A DNA stretch of 64,000 nucleotides, taken from contig NZ_CP035417.1 in NCBI RefSeq assembly GCF_004123675.1, positions 134,501 to 198,500 of the forward strand, given 5' to 3'. Position 1 is the first letter of the stretch; each line of letters opens with the position of its first letter. The stretch is from Leisingera sp. NJS204. Its GTDB lineage: Bacteria > Pseudomonadota > Alphaproteobacteria > Rhodobacterales > Rhodobacteraceae. The position numbers and the translations under genes are program-made. A model generated the notes under the pieces. The model ran no database searches. It was not told where the DNA came from and saw nothing but the letters and a program-made list of their open reading frames with translations. Shown piece after piece: positions 28,681 through 40,532 of this stretch.

Positions 28681-28703
28681 GCGCCCCGCGGGGCGCCTTT
28701 TTT
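28681..28703. terminator. terminator between acyltransferase and hbd
   Basis: Self-complementary GC hairpin (gcgccccg/cggggcgc, 28681-28696) with AAAA before and TTTTTT after, placed between convergent genes and able to work both ways. Confidence 0.88.
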
Positions 28704-28710
28704 GTTCCCT

Positions 28711-29586
28711 CTACCGTGTCGGCACCGGCGTTTCCCCGCGATAGTCATAGAAGCCGCGCTGGGTCTTGCGGCCCAGCCAGCCGGCCTCGACATATTTGGT
28801 CAGCAGCGGGCAGGGGCGGTATTTGGTGTCTGCCAGCCCGTCATGCAGCACGTTCATGATGGCCAGGCAGGTGTCCAGACCAATAAAGTCCGCCAGCTCC
28901 AGCGGACCCATCGGGTGGTTGGCGCCAAGTTTCATCGATTCGTCGATCGATTTGACCGAACCAACGCCCTCATACAGGGTATAGACCGCCTCGTTGATCA
29001 TCGGCATCAGGATCCGGTTGACGATGAAGGCCGGGAAGTCCTCGGCGCTGGCAGAGGTCTTGCCCAATCGTGCCACGACCTCCTGGCAGGCCGTGAATGT
29101 CGGCTCATCCGTGGCAATTCCGCGGATCAGCTCGACCAGCTGCATGACCGGCACCGGGTTCATGAAGTGGAAGCCCATAAAGCGTTCCGGCCGGTCGGTG
29201 CGGCTGGCCAGCCGGGTGATAGAGATTGACGAGGTGTTGGAGGTCAGGATCGTGTGCGGCAGCAAATGCGGCAGCAGATCATCAAAGATCGCTTGTTTGA
29301 CAGTTTCCCGTTCGGTGGCCGCTTCGATGACCAGATCGGTTGCGCCGACATCTGCAAGCTTCAGTGAGGGCGTAACGCGGGCCAATGCAGCCTTTACGTC
29401 TGCCTCCGAGATTTTTCCCTTGCTTGCCTGGCGTTCCATGTTCTTGAGAATAAGGCTCAGGGCGCTGTCCAGCGCAGGCTGGCTGACATCATTCAGCACG
29501 ACCTCGTACCCGGCAAGCGCCAGAACATGGGCAATGCCATTGCCCATCTGCCCGGCGCCGATCACTCCAACCTTCTGAATTTCCAT
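28711..29586 (-). CDS. hbd: 3-hydroxybutyryl-CoA dehydrogenase
   Basis: NAD(P)-dependent oxidation or reduction between acetoacetyl-CoA and 3-hydroxybutyryl-CoA. The 291-residue protein has the Rossmann motif GAGQMGNGIAHV at 10-21. The catalytic His is in GFHFMNPVPVMQLVELI, followed by FIVNRILMPMINEA and LGANHPMGPLELADFIGLD. The family also includes FadB-type enzymes, but the length and lack of a hydratase domain point to Hbd. With mcd and etfAB it fits C4 acyl-CoA metabolism. Confidence 0.92.
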   Translation of the reverse strand: MEIQKVGVIGAGQMGNGIAHVLALAGYEVVLNDVSQPALDSALSLILKNMERQASKGKISEADVKAALARVTPSLKLADVGATDLVIEAATERETVKQAIFDDLLPHLLPHTILTSNTSSISITRLASRTDRPERFMGFHFMNPVPVMQLVELIRGIATDEPTFTACQEVVARLGKTSASAEDFPAFIVNRILMPMINEAVYTLYEGVGSVKSIDESMKLGANHPMGPLELADFIGLDTCLAIMNVLHDGLADTKYRPCPLLTKYVEAGWLGRKTQRGFYDYRGETPVPTR

Positions 29587-29739
29587 GCCTCAGGCTCCCG
29601 AAATATCTGCGGCAACCTTACTGGCGGGCGAAGGGCAGGCACAAGGGCGGCTGGGGCTGATTTGAGGCAAATTCTCACTTTAGGGAATTTGCAATGCTTG
29701 CGCGGCAAGGTGAGTCTCGGGTGAAAAATTGGTGGTGAA

Positions 29740-30561
29740 ATGAGCTATGAACTCAAAAGCGCGGGGGCGCTTTCGGGGGAACCATGCAGATACGGGCAAT
29801 CCAGACTGTTGGTCCGGGGCCCGCAGCGGTCCCTGGAAGATCCCTATGTTGCCTTTCTTGGTGGAACCGAAGTTTACGGGCGATTCGTTGAATTTCCCTT
29901 TGTCGACTCCCTGCAAACCCAGCTTGGACTGGATTGCATCAATCTGGGCAGTGTGAATGCCGGGCTGGACAGTTTTGTGCAGGATGATTCCCTGATCGGT
30001 ATCGCCAGACAGGCGGATGTATCAGTGGTGCAGATGCTGGGGGCGCAGAACATCTCAAACCCCTACTACCGGGTGCATCCACGCCGCAACGACCGGTTCC
30101 TGCAGGCCCATGCGGCCCTAAAGACGCTTTATCCCGAAGTGGATTTTACGGAGTTTCATTTCAACAAGCATCTGCTGTGCACCCTGCGTGAAATCTCCAG
30201 CCAGCGGTTTGAGCAGGTGCAGGAACAGCTGCAACGCAGCTGGATAGAGCGGATGAGCGTTTTGATCGAGGCACTTGATGGCCGTGTTCTGCTGCTATGG
30301 CTCCGTTATGAATTGGATGCCGAAGCCGGATTTCCAGAAGAGCCGGTCCTGGTAGACCGTTCCATGGCCGATGCCTTGCGCCCCAAGGTTCAGGGGGTGC
30401 TGGAGTTCAGAGCCTCTTCGGCGGCAATGGCACAGGATATCGCCGGCATGATCTTTGGCCAGATGGAATTACCCGCCGCCCGCCACATGATTGGCCCGAA
30501 GGAACATCTGCGGATCGCCGATGCGCTGGCTGACCGCCTGTTGCCGCTTGTTCGTAAATAG
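29740..30561 (+). CDS. DUF6473 family protein
   Basis: A 273-residue soluble protein. Near the N-terminus it has CRYGQSRLLVRGPQRSL followed by YVAFLGGTEVYGRFVEFPF, and later NLGSVNAGLDSF, which I recognise as the DUF6473 family found mostly in Rhodobacteraceae. The GGTE...NLG layout recalls SGNH-like or sulfotransferase-like folds, but the function is unknown. Transcribed alone and ends at the hairpin before etfA. Confidence 0.75.
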   Translation: MSYELKSAGALSGEPCRYGQSRLLVRGPQRSLEDPYVAFLGGTEVYGRFVEFPFVDSLQTQLGLDCINLGSVNAGLDSFVQDDSLIGIARQADVSVVQMLGAQNISNPYYRVHPRRNDRFLQAHAALKTLYPEVDFTEFHFNKHLLCTLREISSQRFEQVQEQLQRSWIERMSVLIEALDGRVLLLWLRYELDAEAGFPEEPVLVDRSMADALRPKVQGVLEFRASSAAMAQDIAGMIFGQMELPAARHMIGPKEHLRIADALADRLLPLVRK

Positions 30562-30589
30562 GAACAGCGCCAGTGGCGGAAGCAAAAAA

Positions 30590-30609
30590 GGCCCGCCGGA
30601 TGGCGGGCC
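30590..30609. terminator. bidirectional terminator between DUF6473 gene and etfA
   Basis: Hairpin arms ggcccgcc/ggcgggcc, with A6 on the left and TTT on the right, between convergent genes. Confidence 0.8.
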
Positions 30610-30639
30610 TTTCCTGATTGATTAGCTGTCGAACAGGGC

Positions 30640-31569
30640 TTAGCCCAGTTTTGCGGTCAGGGCCGGGACGGCTTCGAACAGGTCGGCAACCAGGCCGAAA
30701 TCAGCAACCTGGAAGATCGGTGCTTCTTCGTCCTTGTTGATCGCCACGATGACCTTGGAGTCCTTCATGCCGGCCAGGTGCTGGATCGCACCCGAGATGC
30801 CGATGGCGACATACAGGTCCGGTGCAACAACCTTGCCGGTCTGACCGACCTGCCAGTCGTTCGGGGCGTAGCCCGAATCAACCGCGGCGCGCGATGCGCC
30901 AACTGCGGCGCCCAGCTTGTCGGCCAGGGTTTCGATCAGTTTGAAGTCATCCTCGGAGCCAACGCCGCGGCCGCCGGAAACAACGATACCGGCCGAGGTC
31001 AGCTCGGGACGGTCGCTTGCGGCAACCTTGTCTTCAACCCACTCGGACAAGCCCGGGTTTGCTGCAGCCGAGATGCTCTCAACCGAAGCCGAGCCGCCGT
31101 CACCGGCTGCATCAAAGGATGCGGTGCGGATCGAGACGACTTTTTTGGCGTCTTTCGACTTCACGGTCTGGATCGCGTTGCCGGCATAGATCGGGCGCTC
31201 GAAGGTGTCGCCGTCGACAATGCCGGACACGTCCGAGATCACCATCACGTCCAGCAGCGCGGCAACGCGCGGCAGAACGTTCTTGGCGTCGGTGGTGGCT
31301 GGCGCGACGATGTGCTCAAAATCGGAGGCCAGGCCTGCGATCAACGCCGCGGTCGGCTCTGCCAGGCGGTGGCCCAGCGATGCGTCCTCGGCAACCAGAA
31401 CCTTGGCAACGCCTGCGATCTTGGCAGCTTCTTCGCCGGCCGCAGCAGCAGAGGCGCCAGCGGCCAGAACGGTCACGTCGCCCAGCGATGCGGCAGCGGC
31501 CACGGCTTTTGCGGTTGCGTCCAGCGCCAGCGCGCCGTCGGTCACTTCAGCAAGGAGAAGAACAGCCAT
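30640..31569 (-). CDS. etfA: electron transfer flavoprotein alpha subunit
   Basis: Takes electrons from acyl-CoA dehydrogenases and passes them to ETF-quinone oxidoreductase. The 309-residue protein has the C-terminal FAD-binding signature ([24 protein letters not shown] then [12 protein letters not shown]). The start shares one base with the etfB stop (TAATG), so the two are coupled. A likely electron acceptor for Mcd. Confidence 0.96.
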   Translation of the reverse strand: MAVLLLAEVTDGALALDATAKAVAAAASLGDVTVLAAGASAAAAGEEAAKIAGVAKVLVAEDASLGHRLAEPTAALIAGLASDFEHIVAPATTDAKNVLPRVAALLDVMVISDVSGIVDGDTFERPIYAGNAIQTVKSKDAKKVVSIRTASFDAAGDGGSASVESISAAANPGLSEWVEDKVAASDRPELTSAGIVVSGGRGVGSEDDFKLIETLADKLGAAVGASRAAVDSGYAPNDWQVGQTGKVVAPDLYVAIGISGAIQHLAGMKDSKVIVAINKDEEAPIFQVADFGLVADLFEAVPALTAKLG

Positions 31570-32327
31570 TACACAGCCCCCGCTTCTTTGAGTTTCTCAA
31601 CCAGCTCGTCGACGGAACCGACGATGATGCCTGCGGCGCGGGCCTCCGGCTCTTCGGTCTTGACGATTTCCAGGCGCGGGGTGACGTCGACGCCGTAGTC
31701 GGCTGCGGTCTTTTCGGCCAGCGGCTTTTTCTTCGCTTTCATGATGTTCGGCAGCGACGCATAGCGCGGCTCGTTCAGGCGCAGGTCCACGGTGATGATG
31801 GCGGGCATCTTCACGGAAATGGTCTGCAGGCCGCCGTCGACCTCCCGGGTCACCTTGGCGTTGTCGCCTTCGATGTCCAGTTCAGAGGCAAAGGTGCCCT
31901 GGGACCAGCCCAGCAGCGCCGACAGCATCTGGCCGGTTGCGTTCATGTCGTTGTCGATTGCCTGCTTGCCGCAAAGCACGACACCCGGCTGCTCTTCCTC
32001 GACCACTTTGGCCAGGATTTTCGCAACGGCCAGCGGCTCGATGTCGGTGTGCACGTCGTCGGCTGCAACCACCAGGATGGCGCGGTCCGCACCCATCGCC
32101 AGCGCGGTGCGCAGGGTTTCCTGGGCCTGCTTCACGCCGATCGAAACCGCAATCACCTCGTCGGCCTTGCCGGCTTCTTTCAGGCGGATCGCCTCTTCGA
32201 CGGCAATTTCGTCGAAGGGGTTCATCGACATCTTCACGTTGGCGAGATCGACACCGCTGCCGTCCGCTTTGACGCGGACCTTCACGTTGTAGTCAATCAC
32301 GCGCTTGACAGGCACAAGTACCTTCAT
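31569..32327 (-). CDS. etfB: electron transfer flavoprotein beta subunit
   Basis: A 252-residue partner of EtfA that binds AMP. N-terminal [20 protein letters not shown] and the ETF beta signature ([24 protein letters not shown]) are clear. ATG 32327 is preceded by AAGGAGAG; the longer frame to 32420 is not needed. About 285 bases of non-coding sequence upstream (32328-32612) presumably hold the promoter. Confidence 0.97.
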   Translation of the reverse strand: MKVLVPVKRVIDYNVKVRVKADGSGVDLANVKMSMNPFDEIAVEEAIRLKEAGKADEVIAVSIGVKQAQETLRTALAMGADRAILVVAADDVHTDIEPLAVAKILAKVVEEEQPGVVLCGKQAIDNDMNATGQMLSALLGWSQGTFASELDIEGDNAKVTREVDGGLQTISVKMPAIITVDLRLNEPRYASLPNIMKAKKKPLAEKTAADYGVDVTPRLEIVKTEEPEARAAGIIVGSVDELVEKLKEAGAV

Positions 32328-32612
32328 TTTGCGTTCTCTCCTTAACAAACGGCAAGCCGCCTTTGGGCGACTCCCCTCCATGCTCTCGCTGCGTTGATAC
32401 CGGCTGGTGTGCGTCTGCAACAGGGCAAAATCGTCACGTTAGCGCACGCCGACGTCGCGTTTGCTTATTTGGAACATCATTTTTGCAAGAATGTTTCCGG
32501 AGGGAAATCAGCCTGCCGGATTGGCGCTGCCGCGGGCGCGAAAATGACGCGTTGCCCGCGGGATCGGCCGAAAACCGGCGTGAAATCGCGAATCAAGCCG
32601 GTAGCTGGGGAA

Positions 32613-33185
32613 TTAGCGGTTGGCGCCGGGAACCCACAAAACGTCGTCCTTGCCGCCGTTGTTCGCCATGCGGGCGGCGACAAAGAACCAGTCGGACAGC
32701 CGGTTCAGGTATTTCACTGCTGCCGGGTTCACCTCTTCAGCGGTGCTTAGATCTGTAGTCAGCCGTTCGGCGCGGCGCGCGACGGTGCGGCAGACGTGCA
32801 GATGCGCCGCCAATTTTGATCCGCCCGGCAGGATGAAGCTGCGCAGCGCTTCCAGTTCCTTGTTCATCACGTCGATTTCGGCTTCCAGCCGCTCGACCTG
32901 TGCGACGGCAACCCGCAGCGGCGGGTATTCTGCATCCGCGTCTTTTGCCATTTCCGGCCGGCACAGGTCGGCGCCCAGGTCGAACAGGTCGTTTTGGATC
33001 CGCGCCAGCGCTGCATCCATGTCGCCGTCTGCTTCCAGCCGTGCGACGCCGACAAAAGAATTCAGCTCATCCGAGGTGCCATAGGCATTGACCCGCGCCG
33101 AATGCTTGGCAACGCGATCACCGTTGCCCAGAGCGGTCTCACCCTTGTCGCCGGTGCGGGTGTAAATCTTGTTCAAAACGACCAT
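32613..33185 (-). CDS. pduO: cob(I)alamin adenosyltransferase, PduO type
   Basis: Transfers the adenosyl group of ATP to cob(I)alamin, making adenosylcobalamin. The 190-residue protein has the PduO-type signature: N-terminal IYTRTGDKGETALGNG, AYGTSDELNSFVG, and C-terminal RAERLTTD and YLNRLSDWFFVAAR. The product is the cofactor for ethylmalonyl-CoA and methylmalonyl-CoA mutases, fitting mcd elsewhere in the window. A small membrane-protein gene lies upstream on the same strand. Confidence 0.94.
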   Translation of the reverse strand: MVVLNKIYTRTGDKGETALGNGDRVAKHSARVNAYGTSDELNSFVGVARLEADGDMDAALARIQNDLFDLGADLCRPEMAKDADAEYPPLRVAVAQVERLEAEIDVMNKELEALRSFILPGGSKLAAHLHVCRTVARRAERLTTDLSTAEEVNPAAVKYLNRLSDWFFVAARMANNGGKDDVLWVPGANR

Positions 33186-33191
33186 TGCCGG

Positions 33192-33395
33192 TTATCCTCC
33201 CTTGCTGCGCAGGTAGACGTAGGCCAGCAGCACCGCCACTGCAATGAACTGAAACAGGATACGCAGCCGCATCATCTTGTTTGCGTTCTTGCGGTTGAAC
33301 TCGCCGCCCTTGCCAAAGCCGCCGATGCCGACGACCAGTGCCACAACCACGGCGGCAACGGCTGCCAGTCCCAGATAATACAGCGGATCGCTCAT
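33192..33395 (-). CDS. HIG1-like twin transmembrane protein
   Basis: A 67-residue protein with two hydrophobic helices (about 5-25 and 45-63) joined by a basic loop containing FNRKNANKMMRLRIL, which resembles the HIG1 domain of respiratory-complex-associated proteins. The start is ATG 33395 after GGGGGA, rather than 33407. Gap of 6 bases to pduO, so likely one transcript. Confidence 0.75.
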   Translation of the reverse strand: MSDPLYYLGLAAVAAVVVALVVGIGGFGKGGEFNRKNANKMMRLRILFQFIAVAVLLAYVYLRSKGG

Positions 33396-33470
33396 CTTGT
33401 CCCCCAAAGGCGCATCAATTCTGTTGCCTCCCTCTACCCTGCGTCAGGGCCATTGGCGACTGCGAATCCG

Positions 33471-34301
33471 CTATCCGAGCTTCACCAGGATGCGGTCAAT
33501 TGCCCTTGTGCTGAGGATCCGGCGCAGAAATCCGGCGATATGGGTGGGGGTGGTGACGTAATAGCGTTCGCGCGGACGGCGGGATTCGCAGGCGTGCGCC
33601 AGCTTCGATGTCACGGCTGAGGCCGGCAGTTCGAACCGGTCCGGTCCATTGCTTTCATACAGCCGCTTCAGCAGGCGCGATTCGTAAAGCTCCCGCAGCG
33701 GCGACGCCTGCCAGTCGATGAAGCGTTCGAAATGCGGGATCGACTTCTCGCGAATCTTCGACGTGACCGGTCCCGGCTCAATAAGCACCATATGGATCCC
33801 GGTGCCCCGCAGCTCCACGCGCAGCGTGTCGGTCAGCCCTTCCAACGCGTATTTCGTCGCCACATAAGCGCCGCGCCAGGGAAAGGTGACAAAGCCGAGG
33901 ATCGAGGAATTCTGTACGATCCGCCCGTGCCCCTGCTTGCGCATCACCGGAATCACCTGCCGGGTCAGCTCGTGCCAGCCAAAGAAATTAGCTTCGAAAA
34001 TTGTGCGCAGCGCGTCGGTCGGCAGATCCTCCACCGCGCCGGGCAGCCCGTGGGCGCCATTGTTGAACAGCGCATCCAAAGTGCCGCCCGTGGCCGCCAG
34101 TACTTCGGCCAGGCCTGTTCCGATGCTGGCGGGGGCGGTGTAATCGATGCGCGGGCTGTCAAACCCCTCGGCGCGCATCCGGTCGCAATCGCGCTGCTGG
34201 CGGCAGGAGGCAAACACCCGCCAGCCGCGTTCCCGCATACCGCGCGCCGCATCCAGGCCGATCCCAGAGGAGCAGCCGGTAATCAGAATGGTTTTCTTCA
34301 T
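33471..34301 (-). CDS. short-chain dehydrogenase/reductase
   Basis: A 276-residue NAD(P)-binding oxidoreductase. TGCSSGIG at 8-15 is the cofactor loop, NNGAHG holds the conserved Asn, Ser is in NSSILG, and YVATKYALEG is the catalytic Tyr-x-x-x-Lys. The C-terminal part after 200 is longer than in minimal SDRs. Substrate unknown. Confidence 0.9.
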   Translation of the reverse strand: MKKTILITGCSSGIGLDAARGMRERGWRVFASCRQQRDCDRMRAEGFDSPRIDYTAPASIGTGLAEVLAATGGTLDALFNNGAHGLPGAVEDLPTDALRTIFEANFFGWHELTRQVIPVMRKQGHGRIVQNSSILGFVTFPWRGAYVATKYALEGLTDTLRVELRGTGIHMVLIEPGPVTSKIREKSIPHFERFIDWQASPLRELYESRLLKRLYESNGPDRFELPASAVTSKLAHACESRRPRERYYVTTPTHIAGFLRRILSTRAIDRILVKLG

Positions 34302-34336
34302 GTGAACGCCTCTTGCCGCGGAATGCTCCGCAGCAG

Positions 34337-34957
34337 TTATGGGCGTTTCTTGCTTACCAGGGAAGCCGCAATCCAGCCGGTATGGCCTTTGTCCGGGGCA
34401 CGGAGATGCAGCCAGCCGGTGCCACTGTCATCGATCACGATGACTTCCTCGCCGCCCAGAAGGCGGGTGATGACCGGATAGGATGTGCCGGGCCCCTGGC
34501 GCATATTCACGCGTGAGGCACGGATGCTGCGGCGGTCCAAATATGAAACTTCTGCAGGCTGCGGGATCAGTTCTGCAGCGGGGGCCGCGGTGATGGCTGC
34601 CAGGCCGCCGTCAAGCGATGCCAGCTGCAGGCCACCGGGTGCCGGCTCGTCTGAAAAGGCGGTTTGTGTCGTGGCTAGCACACCGGATGCGCTGGCCAGA
34701 TGCCCTGCTGCCACGCGCTGGCGCAACGCCGGATCCGCTGCCGGGCGGGCCGGTCTCTGAATCTGCGCCCGCTGAGTGAGAACAGGCTGGGCCGCGATTG
34801 AGGCCGCGGAGAGTCTTGGCCGTTCGGCCGGCTGGGCCGCGGTATCAGTCTCTGCCACGGCAGCGGGCCGTTTGGGCGGCTCGAAATCCGCGCCTCCGCT
34901 CAACTCGTAAAAGCCCCACCCAAGGAAGGCGAAAGATACCATAACAAATCGCGACAT
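34337..34957 (-). CDS. SH3 domain protein with N-terminal membrane anchor
   Basis: About 206 residues. A hydrophobic N-terminal segment (SRFVMVSFAFLGWGFYEL) is followed by an Ala/Pro/Gln-rich linker and a C-terminal bacterial SH3 domain of about 65 residues (RASRVNMRQGPGTSYPVITRL, then GWLHLRAPDKGHTGWIAASLV). Such proteins sit in the periplasm and often bind cell wall. ATG 34957 follows GGGGGGA. Divergent from parC. Confidence 0.85.
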   Translation of the reverse strand: MSRFVMVSFAFLGWGFYELSGGADFEPPKRPAAVAETDTAAQPAERPRLSAASIAAQPVLTQRAQIQRPARPAADPALRQRVAAGHLASASGVLATTQTAFSDEPAPGGLQLASLDGGLAAITAAPAAELIPQPAEVSYLDRRSIRASRVNMRQGPGTSYPVITRLLGGEEVIVIDDSGTGWLHLRAPDKGHTGWIAASLVSKKRP

Positions 34958-35197
34958 AACCCGGTCCCCCCAGACCAACAGACAGCAGCTGCACTTTATT
35001 GCATGAGTTTGGAATTAAACGCGCGGTGCGGCAGCTTGGTTCCCTTTTATCTAGGGCAAGTTAAAGCTGCGGAAACAGGGGAGAGTCGGCCGGCTTCTCC
35101 CCCGAACCGCATCCGCTGCCGCCAAAGCTGCGCAGGACTGTGCGAATTTCGCGCGCGCCCGCTTTACCAATTCCGGCGGCGGCAGTATCACCGATTC

Positions 35198-37546
<2,349 letters not shown>

Positions 37547-37573
37547 GGCGGCTGAAACCTGCTGCCTGCCTGT

Positions 37574-37600
37574 GCCCCCCGCGCCACCCGCGCGGGGGGC
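37574..37600. terminator. strong GC hairpin after parC
   Basis: Ten-base arms gccccccgcg/cgcggggggc around a 7-base loop, 28 bases past the parC stop. No U-run follows directly, so intrinsic termination is uncertain. Confidence 0.5.
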
Positions 37601-37674
37601 AGCTGTTTCCACCTCTTTACCCGCTGTGCCGTGCCCGGCTATCTGGGCGGTGTCGAATTTCCTTGGGGGGCTCC

Positions 37675-38274
37675 ATGATCCGCTTTCTTTCCATTCTGGC
37701 CACGCTGGCCTTGCTCGCGTCCTGCGGTGAAACCCGGTTGGACGAAGCGCCCGAGGACCTTGGCGCTTTTCAGGCACGGGTAACGCATGTCTACACCGAA
37801 AAAGCGCTGCAATGGCCGTTGTCCCGCAATGCGGAACACAGCGAATGGGATGCGGCGATGAAGAACGCCCTGGAAACCCGCCTGCGCCGCTATCAGGGGG
37901 CGCAGGAATATGATGTGGCGGTTACGCTGGAGGGGTTCATGCTGGCACCGCCCGGCGTGCCGGTGCTGTTCTCCCCCAAAAGCGCGGTGGTGGTGAATGT
38001 CTTTGTCTATGACGTTGCGGCAAAGAAATTCCTGGCCAAGAAGCACCAGATGGAGATCTTTGAAAGCACTACCGGCGAAAGCGCGTTGCTGGGATCCGGC
38101 CATGCCCGCACCAAAGAGCAGCAAATCCAGGGCCTGGCGGTCAATATTGCCGACAAGGTGGAAGAATGGATGGCTAAGCAGCACGAGGACGAGGGATGGT
38201 TTGCGCCACGTCCGGCGGCAGGTTCCGGAAGCGGAGCTGCTGCGGATGCCGCCGCGCCTGCGCCAGCCGGCTGA
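37675..38274 (+). CDS. putative lipoprotein of unknown function
   Basis: A 199-residue exported protein: signal segment and lipobox (LATLALLASCGE), then a soluble domain to about 170 (VAVTLEGFMLAPPGVPVLF and KSAVVVNVFVYD) and a low-complexity Ala/Pro/Gly tail. I do not recognise a named family with certainty. ATG 37675 follows a GGGGGG site; the longer frame upstream overlaps parC and is not real. Confidence 0.75.
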   Translation: MIRFLSILATLALLASCGETRLDEAPEDLGAFQARVTHVYTEKALQWPLSRNAEHSEWDAAMKNALETRLRRYQGAQEYDVAVTLEGFMLAPPGVPVLFSPKSAVVVNVFVYDVAAKKFLAKKHQMEIFESTTGESALLGSGHARTKEQQIQGLAVNIADKVEEWMAKQHEDEGWFAPRPAAGSGSGAAADAAAPAPAG

Positions 38275-38398
38275 GCCTTGCGATTTCCGCCTCCGTCAAG
38301 CAGGAACGGGTTGATTTTTCCGCTCAAACCAAATAATCCGCCCGCGCAGAGGTAACCGGGTCAATGCATGACCCCTGTTTCAAAAGGGCGCCTAAGGA

Positions 38399-39574
<1,176 letters not shown>

Positions 39575-39652
39575 GACGGCTTTGCCGTCTGGCGGGCGGC
39601 AGGTGGTTTTGCGCAGCAAAATCATTGAGAGCCCGCACCTCTGAGATAATAG

Positions 39653-39683
39653 AAAGGGCCGCTCGAAAGAGCGGCCCTTTTTC
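39653..39683 (+). terminator. rho-independent terminator of tuf
   Basis: Perfect 12-bp stem (39653-39664 with 39669-39680) closed by a GAAA tetraloop and followed by a U-run; about 80 bases after tuf. Confidence 0.92.
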
Positions 39684-39764
39684 GTTGTGGCATCCGGAAA
39701 CCAGCGCGGTTTCCGGGCCGGAAGAAACAATTTTCCGGGCCGCCTCTCTTGCAGGGAACGGTGC

Positions 39765-40475
39765 TCAGGTGGTTCGGGGCTGCGGGCGCTTGCTAATTCG
39801 TCCGGCGGCGCTGTCTGCCGCAGCGGTGATGGCCTCCAGAGAGGCTTCCAAGCTTAAGCGCAAACTTTCTGCCTCGGCATCGGTCGGCTTTTTCGGAACT
39901 TCATCTGTCCACTCCTGGCACATCAGCACACCCCGCGAAAACGGCAGAGGCAGCATCTGGCGGTCCCAGGTCGGCAGCTCGACTACTTTTTTTCCGGCGA
40001 ACGCGACCGTGAACACCCGGCAGCCGGTCATCCGGGCCCAGACAACAGGGACGGTTGAGGATATGCGCGCCGGGCCGCGCGGCCCGTCGGCGGCAATCCC
40101 GATTGAACAGCCGTCCCTGGTTCGGCGCAACACTTCACGCGAAAGCGCCACATGGCGTTTGTGGCTGGACATCGGAATGGTCTCAAACCCAAGCCTGACC
40201 AGAATCTGGCCGGCCAGCCGCCCGGCGCGGGCCGAGGAAGTCAGGGCGCAGATGCGGCCCAGCGATGTGTCAAACAGATAAGGCGCCATAATCAGCCGCT
40301 GGTGCCACAGCACAAAGATCACCGGTTCGCCACGGCGCACGCAGGCATCCATTTCTTCGAAACCGCTGCGGCTCCAGCGCGAGGTGCGGAAGGCGAATCG
40401 CACATAGGCGGCAAGCAGCCCCTCGACGGCGCGGTTGACGCCGGGGCTGTCGGCGATTTTCTTTCTCAGACTCAC
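39765..40475 (-). CDS. DUF374 lysophospholipid acyltransferase-like protein
   Basis: A 236-residue protein of the DUF374 branch of the LPLAT superfamily. The acyltransferase core is visible as VIFVLWHQRLIMAPYLF, AARAGRLAGQILVRLGF and AADGPRGPARIS, where HQ replaces the usual HxxxxD first element. These proteins are thought to acylate envelope lipids. Convergent with tuf, separated by about 190 bases with the tuf terminator. Confidence 0.85.
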   Translation of the reverse strand: MSLRKKIADSPGVNRAVEGLLAAYVRFAFRTSRWSRSGFEEMDACVRRGEPVIFVLWHQRLIMAPYLFDTSLGRICALTSSARAGRLAGQILVRLGFETIPMSSHKRHVALSREVLRRTRDGCSIGIAADGPRGPARISSTVPVVWARMTGCRVFTVAFAGKKVVELPTWDRQMLPLPFSRGVLMCQEWTDEVPKKPTDAEAESLRLSLEASLEAITAAADSAAGRISKRPQPRTT

Positions 40476-40532
40476 GGTAGGCGGCTCGTATTTTCGGGCG
40501 TCCCGGCGCAGGGGCGCAGTTATCTGCTCTGT

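Noticed and set aside
32460-32500. A GGAAC-N16-TGTT sequence before pduO/etfB
   Set aside because: The -10 lacks the CGTT core, and the orientation (plus strand) faces no gene on that strand.
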